Shown here one piece after another: positions 1 to 8,294 of a stretch of 39,913 bases of DNA. Made by a program: the position numbers and the translations under genes. The stretch's first letter is position 1. Each line of letters begins with the position of its first letter. This DNA is from Belliella aquatica. GTDB taxonomy: Bacteria; Bacteroidota; Bacteroidia; Cytophagales; Cyclobacteriaceae. Under the pieces are notes generated by a model. The model was not told the origin of the DNA. It searched no databases and saw only the letters and a list, made by a program, of their open reading frames with translations. The stretch lies in contig NZ_BMFD01000023.1 in the NCBI RefSeq assembly GCF_014637795.1, forward strand, positions 1 to 39,913. Reading direction: 5' to 3'.

Positions 1-29
1 ACACCCGGGAGAGTAGGTCGCCGCCACAT
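1..29 (+). rRNA. rrf: 5S ribosomal RNA, 3' end only
   Basis: The first bases read CCCGGGAGAGTAGGTCGCCG, the conserved 3' arm of bacterial 5S rRNA; the final GCCGCCA would pair with the 5' end of the molecule outside the window. A strong hairpin terminator follows at once, as expected at the end of an rRNA operon. The exact 3' end (about 27-30) is estimated. Confidence 0.82.
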
Positions 30-34
30 TATTC

Positions 35-66
35 AGACCCTTTGGTTCAAGCCAAAGGGTCTTTTT
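35..66 (+). terminator. Rho-independent terminator of the rRNA operon
   Basis: Perfect 11-bp stem (AGACCCTTTGG / CCAAAGGGTCT) with a 6-nt loop, followed by a T5 run. It sits just after the 5S rRNA end. Confidence 0.9.
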
Positions 67-90
67 GCGTTTAATACCTTTGAAAATAAT

Positions 91-147
91 AGATAAAAGA
101 CTTGGGACAAGAGATGTGAGACAAAAGATACAAGATACAAGACTTGG
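91..147. repeat. Low-complexity 'acaagatacaaga' intergenic repeat
   Basis: A purine-rich stretch built from degenerate units such as GAGACAAAAGATACAAGA. Related stretches occur at 22207-22330 and 37862-37930, and in reverse complement near 28995-29080. The rest of the gap 67-425 is AT-rich with no open frame I would defend. A possible -7 box (CAGTTTTG, one mismatch to TAnnTTTG) lies about 20 bp before the next start codon. Confidence 0.6.
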
Positions 148-425
148 CTTCTCTGCGAATGATGCTTTTACTCTTAAAACCTTTTAAACTTTTTAACCTA
201 ATCACTCAATCACTTAATTAACGCTTAACCTTTAAACTTTACAATTTTCCAACTTTCCAACAACTAGACTCTTTTTAAGCCAACTTTAAATCCTTTTCCT
301 TTATTCCAATTCAATTCTTTTTATCAAAAAAGTGCTACAATAAAATTAGATTAGCGAGCAATTCATTAATTCTCAATTTCATTTTTAAGGAATATTATTG
401 CAGTTTTGCACAAACAATTTTCTTC

Positions 426-1676
426 ATGGCAATTTTATTGAAATCCCTCCAATTAATAAACGCTGAAAAAATACATCCTGCACAAGATTATCTTATAAAG
501 GATGGGGAGGTTATTCTTGCTCACAACAGTAGTGGTTTGGATAGCGGTGATAATACAGAAGAGATCGATTGCACAGGATTATTAGGGTCTGCTGGGTGGA
601 TTGATTTAAGGTGTATGATGGGTGAGCCTGGATTAGAATATAAGGAGACGATACAAAGTCTTGGAGACGTCCTAGCTTCAAGCGGATTTACCAAAGCAGT
701 GGTTATGCCTAATACCATACCTGCGCTTCAGTCTAAAAATGAGATTCAATATGTGAAAGCAAAGGCATCAAAACTTTTTACTGAATTGATCATCCAAGCA
801 GCTGCTACAAGAGATAACAAAGGAGAAGATTTTACTGAGATTCTAGATATCAATAATGAAGGTGTATTTGTATTTGGAGATGGAGTTAGTCCTTTGTCAA
901 ATCCAGATAGACTGATGAAAATCTTGCAATATCTCCAAAAGTTTGATGGAATATTGTTTGATCATTCTTATGATCCTTTGCTAGCTCTATTTGGTCAAAT
1001 GCACGAAGGAGATGTATCTACTCGAGTAGGGATGAAAGGTATTCCTAATCTTTCAGAAGAAATTGCTATTCAACGAAATATTGAAATTTTAAAATATACT
1101 GGTGGTAGAATGCATCTACAAACAATAAGTTCTGCCAAATCTGTTGATCTTATTAGGCAAGCCAAAAAGGATGGTCTAGATATCACTGCGGATGTATCAA
1201 TTTATCAACTGATTTTCTCAGATGCTGATCTTAATAGTTTTGATGCAAACCTCAAAGTAATTCCTCCTTTCAGAAGTACTGCAGATCGAAAAGTGTTAAT
1301 AGAAGGCTTAATGGATGGTACAATTGATGCAATTGTCTCCAATCATCAACCGCAGGATTTTGACTCCAAGCATATGGAGTTTGACTTGGCTTCATTTGGA
1401 ATGATTGGAATTCAAAGTTTCCTTCCAGCTATGGTTTTATTAGCTGAGGAATTGACTTGGCCTTTATTGATTCAAAAAATCACGCAAGGGCCTGCTCATG
1501 TTTTAAAACTTGAAAATTCAAAAATCAATAATTTGACAATTTTTGATCCTAGTGAAAAATGGTTTTTTGATCAAAAAAGTAATATGTCCCTATCAAAAAA
1601 TACTCCTTGGTTTGGTAAAGAACTCATGGGGAAAGTAAAATATTCTTTTAATGGCTCACAATTCAAACGAATTTAA
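426..1676 (+). CDS. Dihydroorotase-like amidohydrolase, probable pseudoenzyme
   Basis: 416 aa, amidohydrolase/dihydroorotase fold. Family landmarks remain: D60, EPG at 67-69, and VMPNT at 93-97. The metal and substrate residues do not. The canonical DxHxHxR reads D60-L-R62-C-M64-M-G66, the HxxHVS histidine is T233, the HH after ITADV (253-257) is missing, and SDHAPH reads SNHQPQ at 305-310. Active dihydroorotase closes carbamoyl-aspartate to dihydroorotate in pyrimidine synthesis, but this copy should bind no zinc. Inactive dihydroorotase homologues are known elsewhere as structural partners of aspartate transcarbamoylase, so a scaffold role is possible, but no pyrB is nearby. It is first in a tight run with two DUF4199 genes and two glycosyltransferases. 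Family assignment is firm; the function is open. Confidence 0.88.
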   Translation: MAILLKSLQLINAEKIHPAQDYLIKDGEVILAHNSSGLDSGDNTEEIDCTGLLGSAGWIDLRCMMGEPGLEYKETIQSLGDVLASSGFTKAVVMPNTIPALQSKNEIQYVKAKASKLFTELIIQAAATRDNKGEDFTEILDINNEGVFVFGDGVSPLSNPDRLMKILQYLQKFDGILFDHSYDPLLALFGQMHEGDVSTRVGMKGIPNLSEEIAIQRNIEILKYTGGRMHLQTISSAKSVDLIRQAKKDGLDITADVSIYQLIFSDADLNSFDANLKVIPPFRSTADRKVLIEGLMDGTIDAIVSNHQPQDFDSKHMEFDLASFGMIGIQSFLPAMVLLAEELTWPLLIQKITQGPAHVLKLENSKINNLTIFDPSEKWFFDQKSNMSLSKNTPWFGKELMGKVKYSFNGSQFKRI

Positions 1677-2189
1677 ATGAACAAAAAGCTTCTTTCATCA
1701 TACAAATTTGGATTAATTGGTGGTGCTTTTTGTATAGCAGCATTTGTAGTATTCAAGCTCATTGGAATGGACCCTACCAAACTGAGTATGCTTTTCGGAT
1801 ATTTTTTGATTCCTTTTTTCTTATTTATAGGAATTAGATTTTATAGAAATCAAGTCAATCAAGGGTTATTAAGTTTCTCTGAGGGGATGTCTATTGGGTT
1901 TTTGATTTATTCCATCACCGGATTGGTATCTGGACTTGGGATTTGGGTTATCCTGATATTTTCTTCCTCACTTTATGAAGAGATTAAAACCAAAAAGATT
2001 GAAATACTTACCGAAAACAAGGATTTGATCGTAGAACAAATGGGTGTTGAATCTTATGATGTAACATACCAAAGTCTTTTAGAAATGACAGCTCTTGACA
2101 TCGCTACAAATGATTTTATTTGGAAAATTATCCCTGGACTGTTTTTTACAATAATTATTTCTATAATTTTAAGACGAAATTTTAAATAA
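1677..2189 (+). CDS. DUF4199 family membrane protein (first copy)
   Basis: 170 aa with four likely membrane segments, at about 10-30, 38-54, 74-97 and 148-165. A charged stretch rich in Lys and Glu lies between the third and fourth. Length and layout fit DUF4199, a family of unknown role found mostly in Bacteroidota. The ATG follows the upstream TAA with no gap, so translation is probably coupled. The next gene encodes a second DUF4199-like protein, so the two may form a hetero-oligomer in the inner membrane. No catalytic motif is visible. Confidence 0.8.
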   Translation: MNKKLLSSYKFGLIGGAFCIAAFVVFKLIGMDPTKLSMLFGYFLIPFFLFIGIRFYRNQVNQGLLSFSEGMSIGFLIYSITGLVSGLGIWVILIFSSSLYEEIKTKKIEILTENKDLIVEQMGVESYDVTYQSLLEMTALDIATNDFIWKIIPGLFFTIIISIILRRNFK

Positions 2190-2197
2190 CCACAAAT

Positions 2198-2719
2198 ATG
2201 GAAGAAAAACTTACTTTAGGAGACTCTGTTAAAAAATGGGGTCTTATTTACGGTCTTATTGGATTGATCGTCGCATTGTTGTCTGCTATTTTTGATATTC
2301 AAGCAATGGGCATGGCTGGATCTATTATTTCGAGCTTAGTAAATATCGGGGTAGCATTTGCGATTTATTTTCTAGCAACAAAGGAATACCGAGAATCAAA
2401 TGATGGGATGTTGTCATTTGGTCAGGGCTTCAAAATTGTAGCTTTGGTAGGTCTATTAGGTGGTGCAATCAGAGCATTTGGATTTTATGTTTACATCAAA
2501 TTCATTGATTCTACATTTATGGATCGAGTTCTGGAAGCTCAAATACAAGCACAAGAAAATATGGGAGCATCTTATGACCCAGATGCTGTACCTGAATTTA
2601 TGAAGTTTTTCCAGACAGCAGAGTTTATGGGGATAGCTTCTTTAATTGGCGCCATATTTGGCTTTTTGATTCTTGGCCTAATTGCAGTAGCGGTTAACAA
2701 AAGAACAGAAGATTACTAA
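2198..2719 (+). CDS. DUF4199 family membrane protein (second copy)
   Basis: 173 aa with four predicted membrane helices, at about 12-31, 37-60, 79-100 and 143-167. A soluble insert between helices three and four (roughly 105-140) is rich in Gln, Glu and Met. It shares the layout of the preceding protein, with the LLSFGQG/LLSFSEG-like turn before helix three in both (GMLSFGQG here, GLLSFSEG there), so the pair probably arose by tandem duplication. It starts 8 bp after the first copy and ends 8 bp before the glycosyltransferase, consistent with one transcript. The role is unknown. Confidence 0.8.
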   Translation: MEEKLTLGDSVKKWGLIYGLIGLIVALLSAIFDIQAMGMAGSIISSLVNIGVAFAIYFLATKEYRESNDGMLSFGQGFKIVALVGLLGGAIRAFGFYVYIKFIDSTFMDRVLEAQIQAQENMGASYDPDAVPEFMKFFQTAEFMGIASLIGAIFGFLILGLIAVAVNKRTEDY

Positions 2720-2727
2720 AAAATAAA

Positions 2728-3690
2728 ATGATTCAGATTTCCGTGATAGTGCCTGTTTTTAATGAACAGGATTCTTTACCAGAATTGAATAATTGGATTA
2801 GCCGGGTCATGATTGACCACGGCTTTTCTTATGAAATCCTATATGTAAATGATGGGAGTACTGACGATTCATGGAAAGTAATTTCTGAATTATCTTTAGT
2901 CGACAAAAATGTTAAGGCCGTCAATTTCACTCGAAATTATGGAAAATCCGCGGCTTTGGATATGGGTTTTAGTAGATCTAGTGGAGAAGTGGTGATTACC
3001 ATGGATGCAGATTTGCAAGATAGTCCAGACGAAATCCCCGGCTTATATGAAATGATTACAAAGGGGAATTTTGATGTGGTATCTGGCTGGAAGAAAAAAC
3101 GCTACGATCCCATTTCTAAAACTATCCCATCTAAATTTTTCAATGGAGTTACCCGATGGATATCTGGCATTAAGTTGCATGATTTCAATTGTGGATTGAA
3201 AGCCTACAAACAAAAAGTTATAAAGAATATCCACATCTACGGAGAAATGCATAGGTATATTCCCTTGATTGCAAAGTGGAATGGGTTTGCCAAAATTGGT
3301 GAAAAAGTAGTTGAGCATAGACCTAGGAAATACGGTGAGACAAAATTTGGAATTGAGAGATTCTTGAATGGCTTTTTAGATTTGATTTCTGTTTCTTTTG
3401 TGAATCGTTACAAAAAGAAACCGATGCATTTCTTTGGACTGCTTGGTACGATTTCCTTTTCTTCGGGATTTCTAATCACTTTATGGCTAATTTTCCAAAA
3501 AGTATATGGTCTATATCAAGGTGTAAAGGTCAGAGAGATCACTGAACAGCCTTTGTTTTTCTTGGCATTGGTCGCTTTGATTGTTGGAGTACAGCTTTTT
3601 TTGACTGGATTTATGGCTGAAATGATGACTTCAAATAGTTCACGAAAAGCTGATTATAACATCAGTGAGCAAATCAATTTAGAAGACTGA
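2728..3690 (+). CDS. GT2 glycosyltransferase, polyprenyl-phosphate type (GtrB/DPM-like)
   Basis: 320 aa. The N-terminal GT-A domain (about 1-225) shows VIVPVFNE, NDGS at 41-44 and DADLQD at 93-98, the nucleotide- and metal-binding motif of dolichol-phosphate-mannose-synthase-like enzymes. RKYGETKFG near 200 is typical of the same subgroup. Two C-terminal membrane helices (about 233-255 and 275-298) anchor it as in GtrB/ArnC. It likely moves a sugar from a nucleotide donor to undecaprenyl phosphate on the inner face of the membrane; the sugar cannot be told from sequence. Its stop overlaps the start of the next GT2 gene by one base (TGATG), so the two are coupled. Confidence 0.88.
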   Translation: MIQISVIVPVFNEQDSLPELNNWISRVMIDHGFSYEILYVNDGSTDDSWKVISELSLVDKNVKAVNFTRNYGKSAALDMGFSRSSGEVVITMDADLQDSPDEIPGLYEMITKGNFDVVSGWKKKRYDPISKTIPSKFFNGVTRWISGIKLHDFNCGLKAYKQKVIKNIHIYGEMHRYIPLIAKWNGFAKIGEKVVEHRPRKYGETKFGIERFLNGFLDLISVSFVNRYKKKPMHFFGLLGTISFSSGFLITLWLIFQKVYGLYQGVKVREITEQPLFFLALVALIVGVQLFLTGFMAEMMTSNSSRKADYNISEQINLED

Positions 3691-4661
3691 TGTACTTTTC
3701 AGTTATCATACCTGTTTTTAACAGACCTAGTGAGATTAAAGATCTTCTTCAAAGTCTTTCCCAGCAGGATTACAATAATTTCGAAGTGGTAATTGTTGAA
3801 GATGGTTCTGAAATTATTTGTAAAGGTGTGGTAGATGAATTCAAGAGTAGATTGGAAATTCAATATTTCTACATTCCTAATGCTGGACAAGGTTTTGCTA
3901 GGAATTTTGGGATGCGAAAAGCGAAAGGCGAGTTTTTTGTGCTTTTTGATTCGGATTGTATAATTCCTCAAAGCTTTCTTTCCAGCCTCTTTAATGCAAT
4001 TCAGAAGAGAAATCTTGATGCTTATGGAGGTCCTGATACAGCTGATAGTAATTTTTCAATTTTACAAAAAGCTATGAATTATAGCATGACCTCTATTCTT
4101 ACCACAGGAGGAATTCGCGGAAAACTGAAAGATAAAAGTAAATATCAAGCTCGTGGCTACAACATGGGGCTTTCAAAAGTTGCGTTTTTAAAATCTCAAG
4201 GTTTCGTTGATCCAAATAAAGGAGAAGATATAGAATTGAGTATTCGGCTTAAAAAGATGGGTTTTAAACTTGAGTTGGTTGAAGAAGCTTATGTATATCA
4301 TAATCGAAAAAATACAATATGGAGTTTTTTCAAGCAGGGATTTTCCTTTGGGCAAAATAGGATCAATGTGAGTAGGTATCATTCAGGAGCCTTGAAGATT
4401 GTCCATTTTATGCCCTTAGCATTTTTGCTTTATTGGCTTATGTTATTGTTTAGCATTTTAGTTTTTCCAATCACCAATCTCTTTTTGCTTTTAGGGATAT
4501 TGATTTTTGCAAGTTGGAAAATTGCTGTTTTTCTTCATGCTACTTTCCAAAATAAATCAGTTTTGATTGGTTTTCTATCGATCATCACTTCATTTGGTCA
4601 GCTAAGTGCTTATGGATTGGGATTGATGATGGAAGGCATCAAAAAAATCTTCAAAGGTTAG
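3690..4661 (+). CDS. GT2 family glycosyltransferase with C-terminal membrane helices
   Basis: 323 aa. The GT-A fold starts with SVIIPVFNRP, then EDGS at 37-40 and a DxD-like DSD at 87-89. Its GT-A motifs differ from those of its neighbour. Residues about 236-320 are strongly hydrophobic (two or three helices), suggesting a membrane-anchored transferase working on a lipid-linked or surface glycan. It ends the plus-strand run. Its stop overlaps the 3' end of the convergent methyltransferase gene by 4 bp, leaving no room for a separate intergenic terminator. Confidence 0.86.
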   Translation: MYFSVIIPVFNRPSEIKDLLQSLSQQDYNNFEVVIVEDGSEIICKGVVDEFKSRLEIQYFYIPNAGQGFARNFGMRKAKGEFFVLFDSDCIIPQSFLSSLFNAIQKRNLDAYGGPDTADSNFSILQKAMNYSMTSILTTGGIRGKLKDKSKYQARGYNMGLSKVAFLKSQGFVDPNKGEDIELSIRLKKMGFKLELVEEAYVYHNRKNTIWSFFKQGFSFGQNRINVSRYHSGALKIVHFMPLAFLLYWLMLLFSILVFPITNLFLLLGILIFASWKIAVFLHATFQNKSVLIGFLSIITSFGQLSAYGLGLMMEGIKKIFKG

Positions 4662-5419
4662 CCTTTAGTACAGTAAAAGATGATTTCATTTACTGGAAGT
4701 GCGTGTTTTTGAATTTTAGTTTCCTCCAAAGTTTTTACAAAACGGTCTTCTTTGACATTCAATCCTGATTTACTAAGTCTTTTAGCATAATCATTTCCAT
4801 ATTTTCGAACATGATCTCTTTGTCCAAACATCCTCTCTCGTTCGGCTGGATCAGTTATAGATTTGTCTTCAATCGTATTTTCTAAGTCATAGACAGGGGA
4901 TTGAATGATTCCCCAGCCATCATTTTTCAGGACGCGATTGATTTCTTTACAGGCCAATATATCATCATCTACATGTTCCATGACATGGTTACAGAAAACT
5001 ACGTCGAATGAATTGTCCTCAAAAGGAATTTGATGCACATCCATTTTGACTTTTGCTAGTGGAGATTCGATATCTCCTGTGATGTATTCCAAATTCGGTA
5101 GAGAATCCATTCTATCAATAAAGCAAAGTTCAGGAGCGATATGGAGCACTTTTAATTTACCATTGAAGAAATTAGTCTTTTCTTGCAAGAAAAGCCACAT
5201 CAATCGATGTCGCTCTAGCGCAAGACAATTTGGGCAGAGGGCATTTTCTCTTGCCTTTCGCCCATAGGGGAGAAATTTACGAAATTGATGATCACATACA
5301 TTACACATCACATCATGACCTTTGTAAAAGATAGCGAGGACGCGTAAAAAAAAATGGGAAACCAATTGGAGATACTTTCTTGGGATGTATCGGATTACAA
5401 AGCTGATAATGGATTTCAT
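4658..5419 (-). CDS. Class I SAM-dependent methyltransferase with N-terminal zinc ribbon
   Basis: 253 aa. A basic/hydrophobic N-terminus (1-32) precedes a zinc-ribbon-like element with CxxC pairs at C39/C42 and C62/C65. The methyltransferase domain follows: motif I is the unusual VLHIAPE (91-97) in place of VLDxGCGxG, then DVHQIPFEDNSFDVVFCNHV, a Methyltransf_11 signature. The substrate is unknown. It lies convergent to a glycosyltransferase gene, so glycan methylation is possible, but only by context. The 209-bp gap upstream (5420-5628) is AT-rich and shared with the divergent efflux operon. Confidence 0.82.
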   Translation of the reverse strand: MKSIISFVIRYIPRKYLQLVSHFFLRVLAIFYKGHDVMCNVCDHQFRKFLPYGRKARENALCPNCLALERHRLMWLFLQEKTNFFNGKLKVLHIAPELCFIDRMDSLPNLEYITGDIESPLAKVKMDVHQIPFEDNSFDVVFCNHVMEHVDDDILACKEINRVLKNDGWGIIQSPVYDLENTIEDKSITDPAERERMFGQRDHVRKYGNDYAKRLSKSGLNVKEDRFVKTLEETKIQKHALPVNEIIFYCTKG

Positions 5420-5595
5420 GAAATATTAAGGCAATTATATTTTTAAATTATTTCAATTTTTGTTCAATCTCTTGCAATTTAAGCATTGTGGCTTCAAAGA
5501 TATCTAAGATTCAGTAATCTTTAGGAGTAGTGTGGACTTTTATGTTAGTGGTGCTATTAAATGGTCATTGGGCAAATTTTGAAAATCCAAAAGTC

Positions 5596-5603
5596 TAACT
5601 TTG
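5596..5603 (+). promoter_or_regulatory. Bacteroidota-type -7 box for the efflux operon
   Basis: TAACTTTG matches the TAnnTTTG consensus of Bacteroidota housekeeping promoters exactly and lies 25 bp before the adaptor ATG. I see no clean TTG at the ideal -33 spacing. Confidence 0.5.
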
Positions 5604-5628
5604 TATATCAAAAATACCATAATTAGCA

Positions 5629-6969
5629 ATGAAAAATAAAAAGATATATATAGGATTGGCAGTGACTTTACTGCTGATGATTGTGATTTGGAAATTCTTC
5701 TCAGGGTCTTCTAAGGAGGGTTTTGATATCCTGGCAGATGTAAGAAAAAGTGATTTCAGGGTTGAAATTACTAGTTCAGGAGAACTAGAGGCTTTAAATT
5801 CAGTAGAAGTCCTAGGTCCTCTTGAGGCTAGGAGGTTTAGAGTAAATAATATCACCATTGAAAGCATGGTAGATGAAGGGACTTTGGTCAGCAAAGGTGA
5901 TTTGATTGCTGAATTGGATAAGTCGGAGCTTTTTGGGAGGATAGAAGATCGCCGTTTAGACTTAGAACAAAGTAAAGCTCAGTATGAGCAAATTCAGTTA
6001 GATACATCATTGGTTCTTCGTCAGGAGCGCGACAATATGATCAATTTGGAATATATTGTTCAAGAACGAAAGCTAGTTTTAGAGCAGTCACAATTTGAGC
6101 CACCTGCGATCATCAAGCAAAACGAGTATAATGTAGAAAAGGCAATTAGAGATCTTGAACAAGCGCAGGATCGATATAAAGTAAAAATTCTACAAGAAAA
6201 GGCTAGGATGATTGAAGTAGGTGCAAGAGTCAGAGAGTATGAAAATGAGCTTTCACAAATGCAAGATGTCTTGGAAAAGTTCTCTGTGAGAGCTCCACAG
6301 AATGGAATGGTCATCTATCAATCTGGAAGGGGTGGTAAAGTCAAAGAAGGGTCACAGATTAGTGCTTGGAATCCAGTGGTAGCTACTTTACCAGATCTTT
6401 CAAGGATGAGGAGTGTCACTTATATAAATGAAGTAGATATAAGGAAAATTAAAATAGGTCAAATTGTGGAAATTGGACTTGATGCATTTCCAGACAAAAG
6501 ACTAACCGGAACTGTGACAAGAGTAGCTAATATTGGTCAGCAAAGACCTAATTCTGATGCCAAAGTTTTTGAAGTAATGATTGAGGTAAACGAGAGCGAC
6601 CCTACACTGAGGCCTGCTATGACTACCAGCAATACCATCATTGTCAACAAAATCGAAAACGTAATGCATGTACCATTAGAAGCGATAAACGTCCATAATG
6701 ATAGCATCAATTATGTCTTCCTTAAAAATGGTGTTAAACAAGAAGTTCTTTTGGGTACAGCTAATTTGAATGATATCATCATTGAAAGCGGTTTGAGTGA
6801 AGGAGATAGGGTTTTCTTATCTACTCCAGAATTTGCAAAAGATGCTCCAGTGAAATTACTCGCTGAGCTTGATGGTAAGCGAACGGAAATCTACAATGAA
6901 GCTGCAGGTATTGATGAAGGAGAAGAAAAAAAAGCTCCAAATCAAACTAGAAGAAGGAGGGATCAGTGA
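5629..6969 (+). CDS. HlyD/MacA-like periplasmic adaptor of a tripartite efflux system
   Basis: 446 aa. One N-terminal membrane anchor (about 6-24) is followed by a split lipoyl/barrel-sandwich domain, whose two halves surround a coiled-coil hairpin at roughly 100-215 (Gln/Glu/Arg-rich heptads). Beta-barrel and membrane-proximal domains follow to about 410, and the tail is charged. This is the layout of MacA-type adaptors that join an inner-membrane ABC permease to an outer-membrane channel. The ATG is preceded by a -7 promoter box. The stop overlaps the GTG start of the permease gene, so the two are coupled. The exported substrate is unknown. Confidence 0.88.
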   Translation: MKNKKIYIGLAVTLLLMIVIWKFFSGSSKEGFDILADVRKSDFRVEITSSGELEALNSVEVLGPLEARRFRVNNITIESMVDEGTLVSKGDLIAELDKSELFGRIEDRRLDLEQSKAQYEQIQLDTSLVLRQERDNMINLEYIVQERKLVLEQSQFEPPAIIKQNEYNVEKAIRDLEQAQDRYKVKILQEKARMIEVGARVREYENELSQMQDVLEKFSVRAPQNGMVIYQSGRGGKVKEGSQISAWNPVVATLPDLSRMRSVTYINEVDIRKIKIGQIVEIGLDAFPDKRLTGTVTRVANIGQQRPNSDAKVFEVMIEVNESDPTLRPAMTTSNTIIVNKIENVMHVPLEAINVHNDSINYVFLKNGVKQEVLLGTANLNDIIIESGLSEGDRVFLSTPEFAKDAPVKLLAELDGKRTEIYNEAAGIDEGEEKKAPNQTRRRRDQ

Positions 6970-8294
6970 AAAAACCTATAATAAATGAGAGATTACTAGC
7001 GAATTTCTCTATTGCTTTAGAAGCAGTAATAGCGAACAGATTGAGGTCATTTTTGACTGCATTAGGGATAATTTTTGGCGTGGCAGCTGTAATTGCCATG
7101 ATGGCAATAGGGAATGGCGCTCAGCAAGAAATCCTTGAACAAATCAAATTAGTAGGGGTAAATAATATTGTCATAGAACCAATTTCAGAACAGTTTGAGG
7201 AAAATCTAGGTGAAGAGGCAGATTTAGGGAAAGAAAGAAAAAAGTTCTCTCCCGGACTGAGGCTAATTGATATTAAATCAATTGAGAAGAATATCCCTGG
7301 AATAGCTAAAATTAGTCCCGAGATAGTTTTGGAAACCAATATAGTCTATGGCGGAGTCAGAAGATCAGCCAAATTGGTTGGAATTACTCCAGCCTACTTC
7401 GATGTCCTAGATTTTAAATTAGATGAAGGAAGACTTTTTAGCGAAGCAAATGAAATCAAAGGTGATCCTGTGTGTATTATCGGGAGAGCAGTACAAAGAA
7501 AATTTTTCCCAAAAGAAAACCCAATTGGGCGAAAAATCAAGAGTGGAAATCAATGGCTAGAAATCATTGGCATCATGGAAGAGCGCTATGTATCTGAGCA
7601 AAGTATATCCAAACTTGGGATTAGAGATTTTAATATGGATGTGTACATTCCCATCCAAAGTATGTTGGTCAGGTTTAAAAATAGAGATCTTGTAACAGGT
7701 TATGATTTGGAGGATGAAAGCACTGGACAACAAAATCCAAATTATCATCAAATTGATAAGCTTGTCGTGCAAGTTGCTGAAAGTGAATCATTGAACCCAA
7801 CTGCTGAAGTAATTTCAAAGCTTTTGTCTCGAAGTCACAATGGTGTTGTGGACTTTGAAATCACCATTCCTGAGCTTCTTTTGAAGCAGCAACAGCGAAC
7901 CCAAAATATATTTAATATAGTTTTAGGTGCGATTGCTGGCATCTCTCTGTTAGTGGGCGGAATAGGAATTATGAACATCATGTTAGCTTCTGTGATGGAA
8001 AGAATAAAAGAAATTGGCCTAAGGCTTTCGTTAGGTGCAAAAAAATCCGATATTGTCAATCAATTCCTATTTGAATCGATTATGATTAGTGTTTCAGGTG
8101 GTATTATTGGTGTAATCTTAGGGGTATTGCTCGCTTATGCAGTATCTGTGTTTGGTGATTTCCCTACGGTTGTTTCATTTCCATCTATACTCCTTTCCTT
8201 CGGAGTAGCGGCTACAGTCGGTTTAATTTTTGGAATTGCACCTGCCCAAAAAGCAGCAAGTCAAGATCCAATAACTTCTTTAAGATATGAATAG
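6966..8294 (+). CDS. MacB/FtsX-family ABC transporter permease (no fused ATPase)
   Basis: 442 aa. One N-terminal helix (about 28-50, containing TALGIIFGVAAVIAMMAIG) is followed by a large periplasmic MacB core domain (roughly 55-290), then three C-terminal helices (about 318-340, 366-390 and 405-427) of the FtsX domain. The GIGIMNIMLASVMERIKEIG segment is the typical coupling region. Start is GTG at 6966, overlapping the upstream TGA (GTGA). MacB of E. coli carries its own ATPase domain; here none is fused and no ATPase gene sits in the operon, so one must be supplied from elsewhere. It works in the inner membrane with the adaptor and the TolC-like protein. Confidence 0.88.
   Translation: MKKPIINERLLANFSIALEAVIANRLRSFLTALGIIFGVAAVIAMMAIGNGAQQEILEQIKLVGVNNIVIEPISEQFEENLGEEADLGKERKKFSPGLRLIDIKSIEKNIPGIAKISPEIVLETNIVYGGVRRSAKLVGITPAYFDVLDFKLDEGRLFSEANEIKGDPVCIIGRAVQRKFFPKENPIGRKIKSGNQWLEIIGIMEERYVSEQSISKLGIRDFNMDVYIPIQSMLVRFKNRDLVTGYDLEDESTGQQNPNYHQIDKLVVQVAESESLNPTAEVISKLLSRSHNGVVDFEITIPELLLKQQQRTQNIFNIVLGAIAGISLLVGGIGIMNIMLASVMERIKEIGLRLSLGAKKSDIVNQFLFESIMISVSGGIIGVILGVLLAYAVSVFGDFPTVVSFPSILLSFGVAATVGLIFGIAPAQKAASQDPITSLRYE

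Noticed and set aside
426-1676. Calling this gene pyrC with dihydroorotase activity
   Set aside because: The metal-binding residues are replaced, so activity cannot be assumed.
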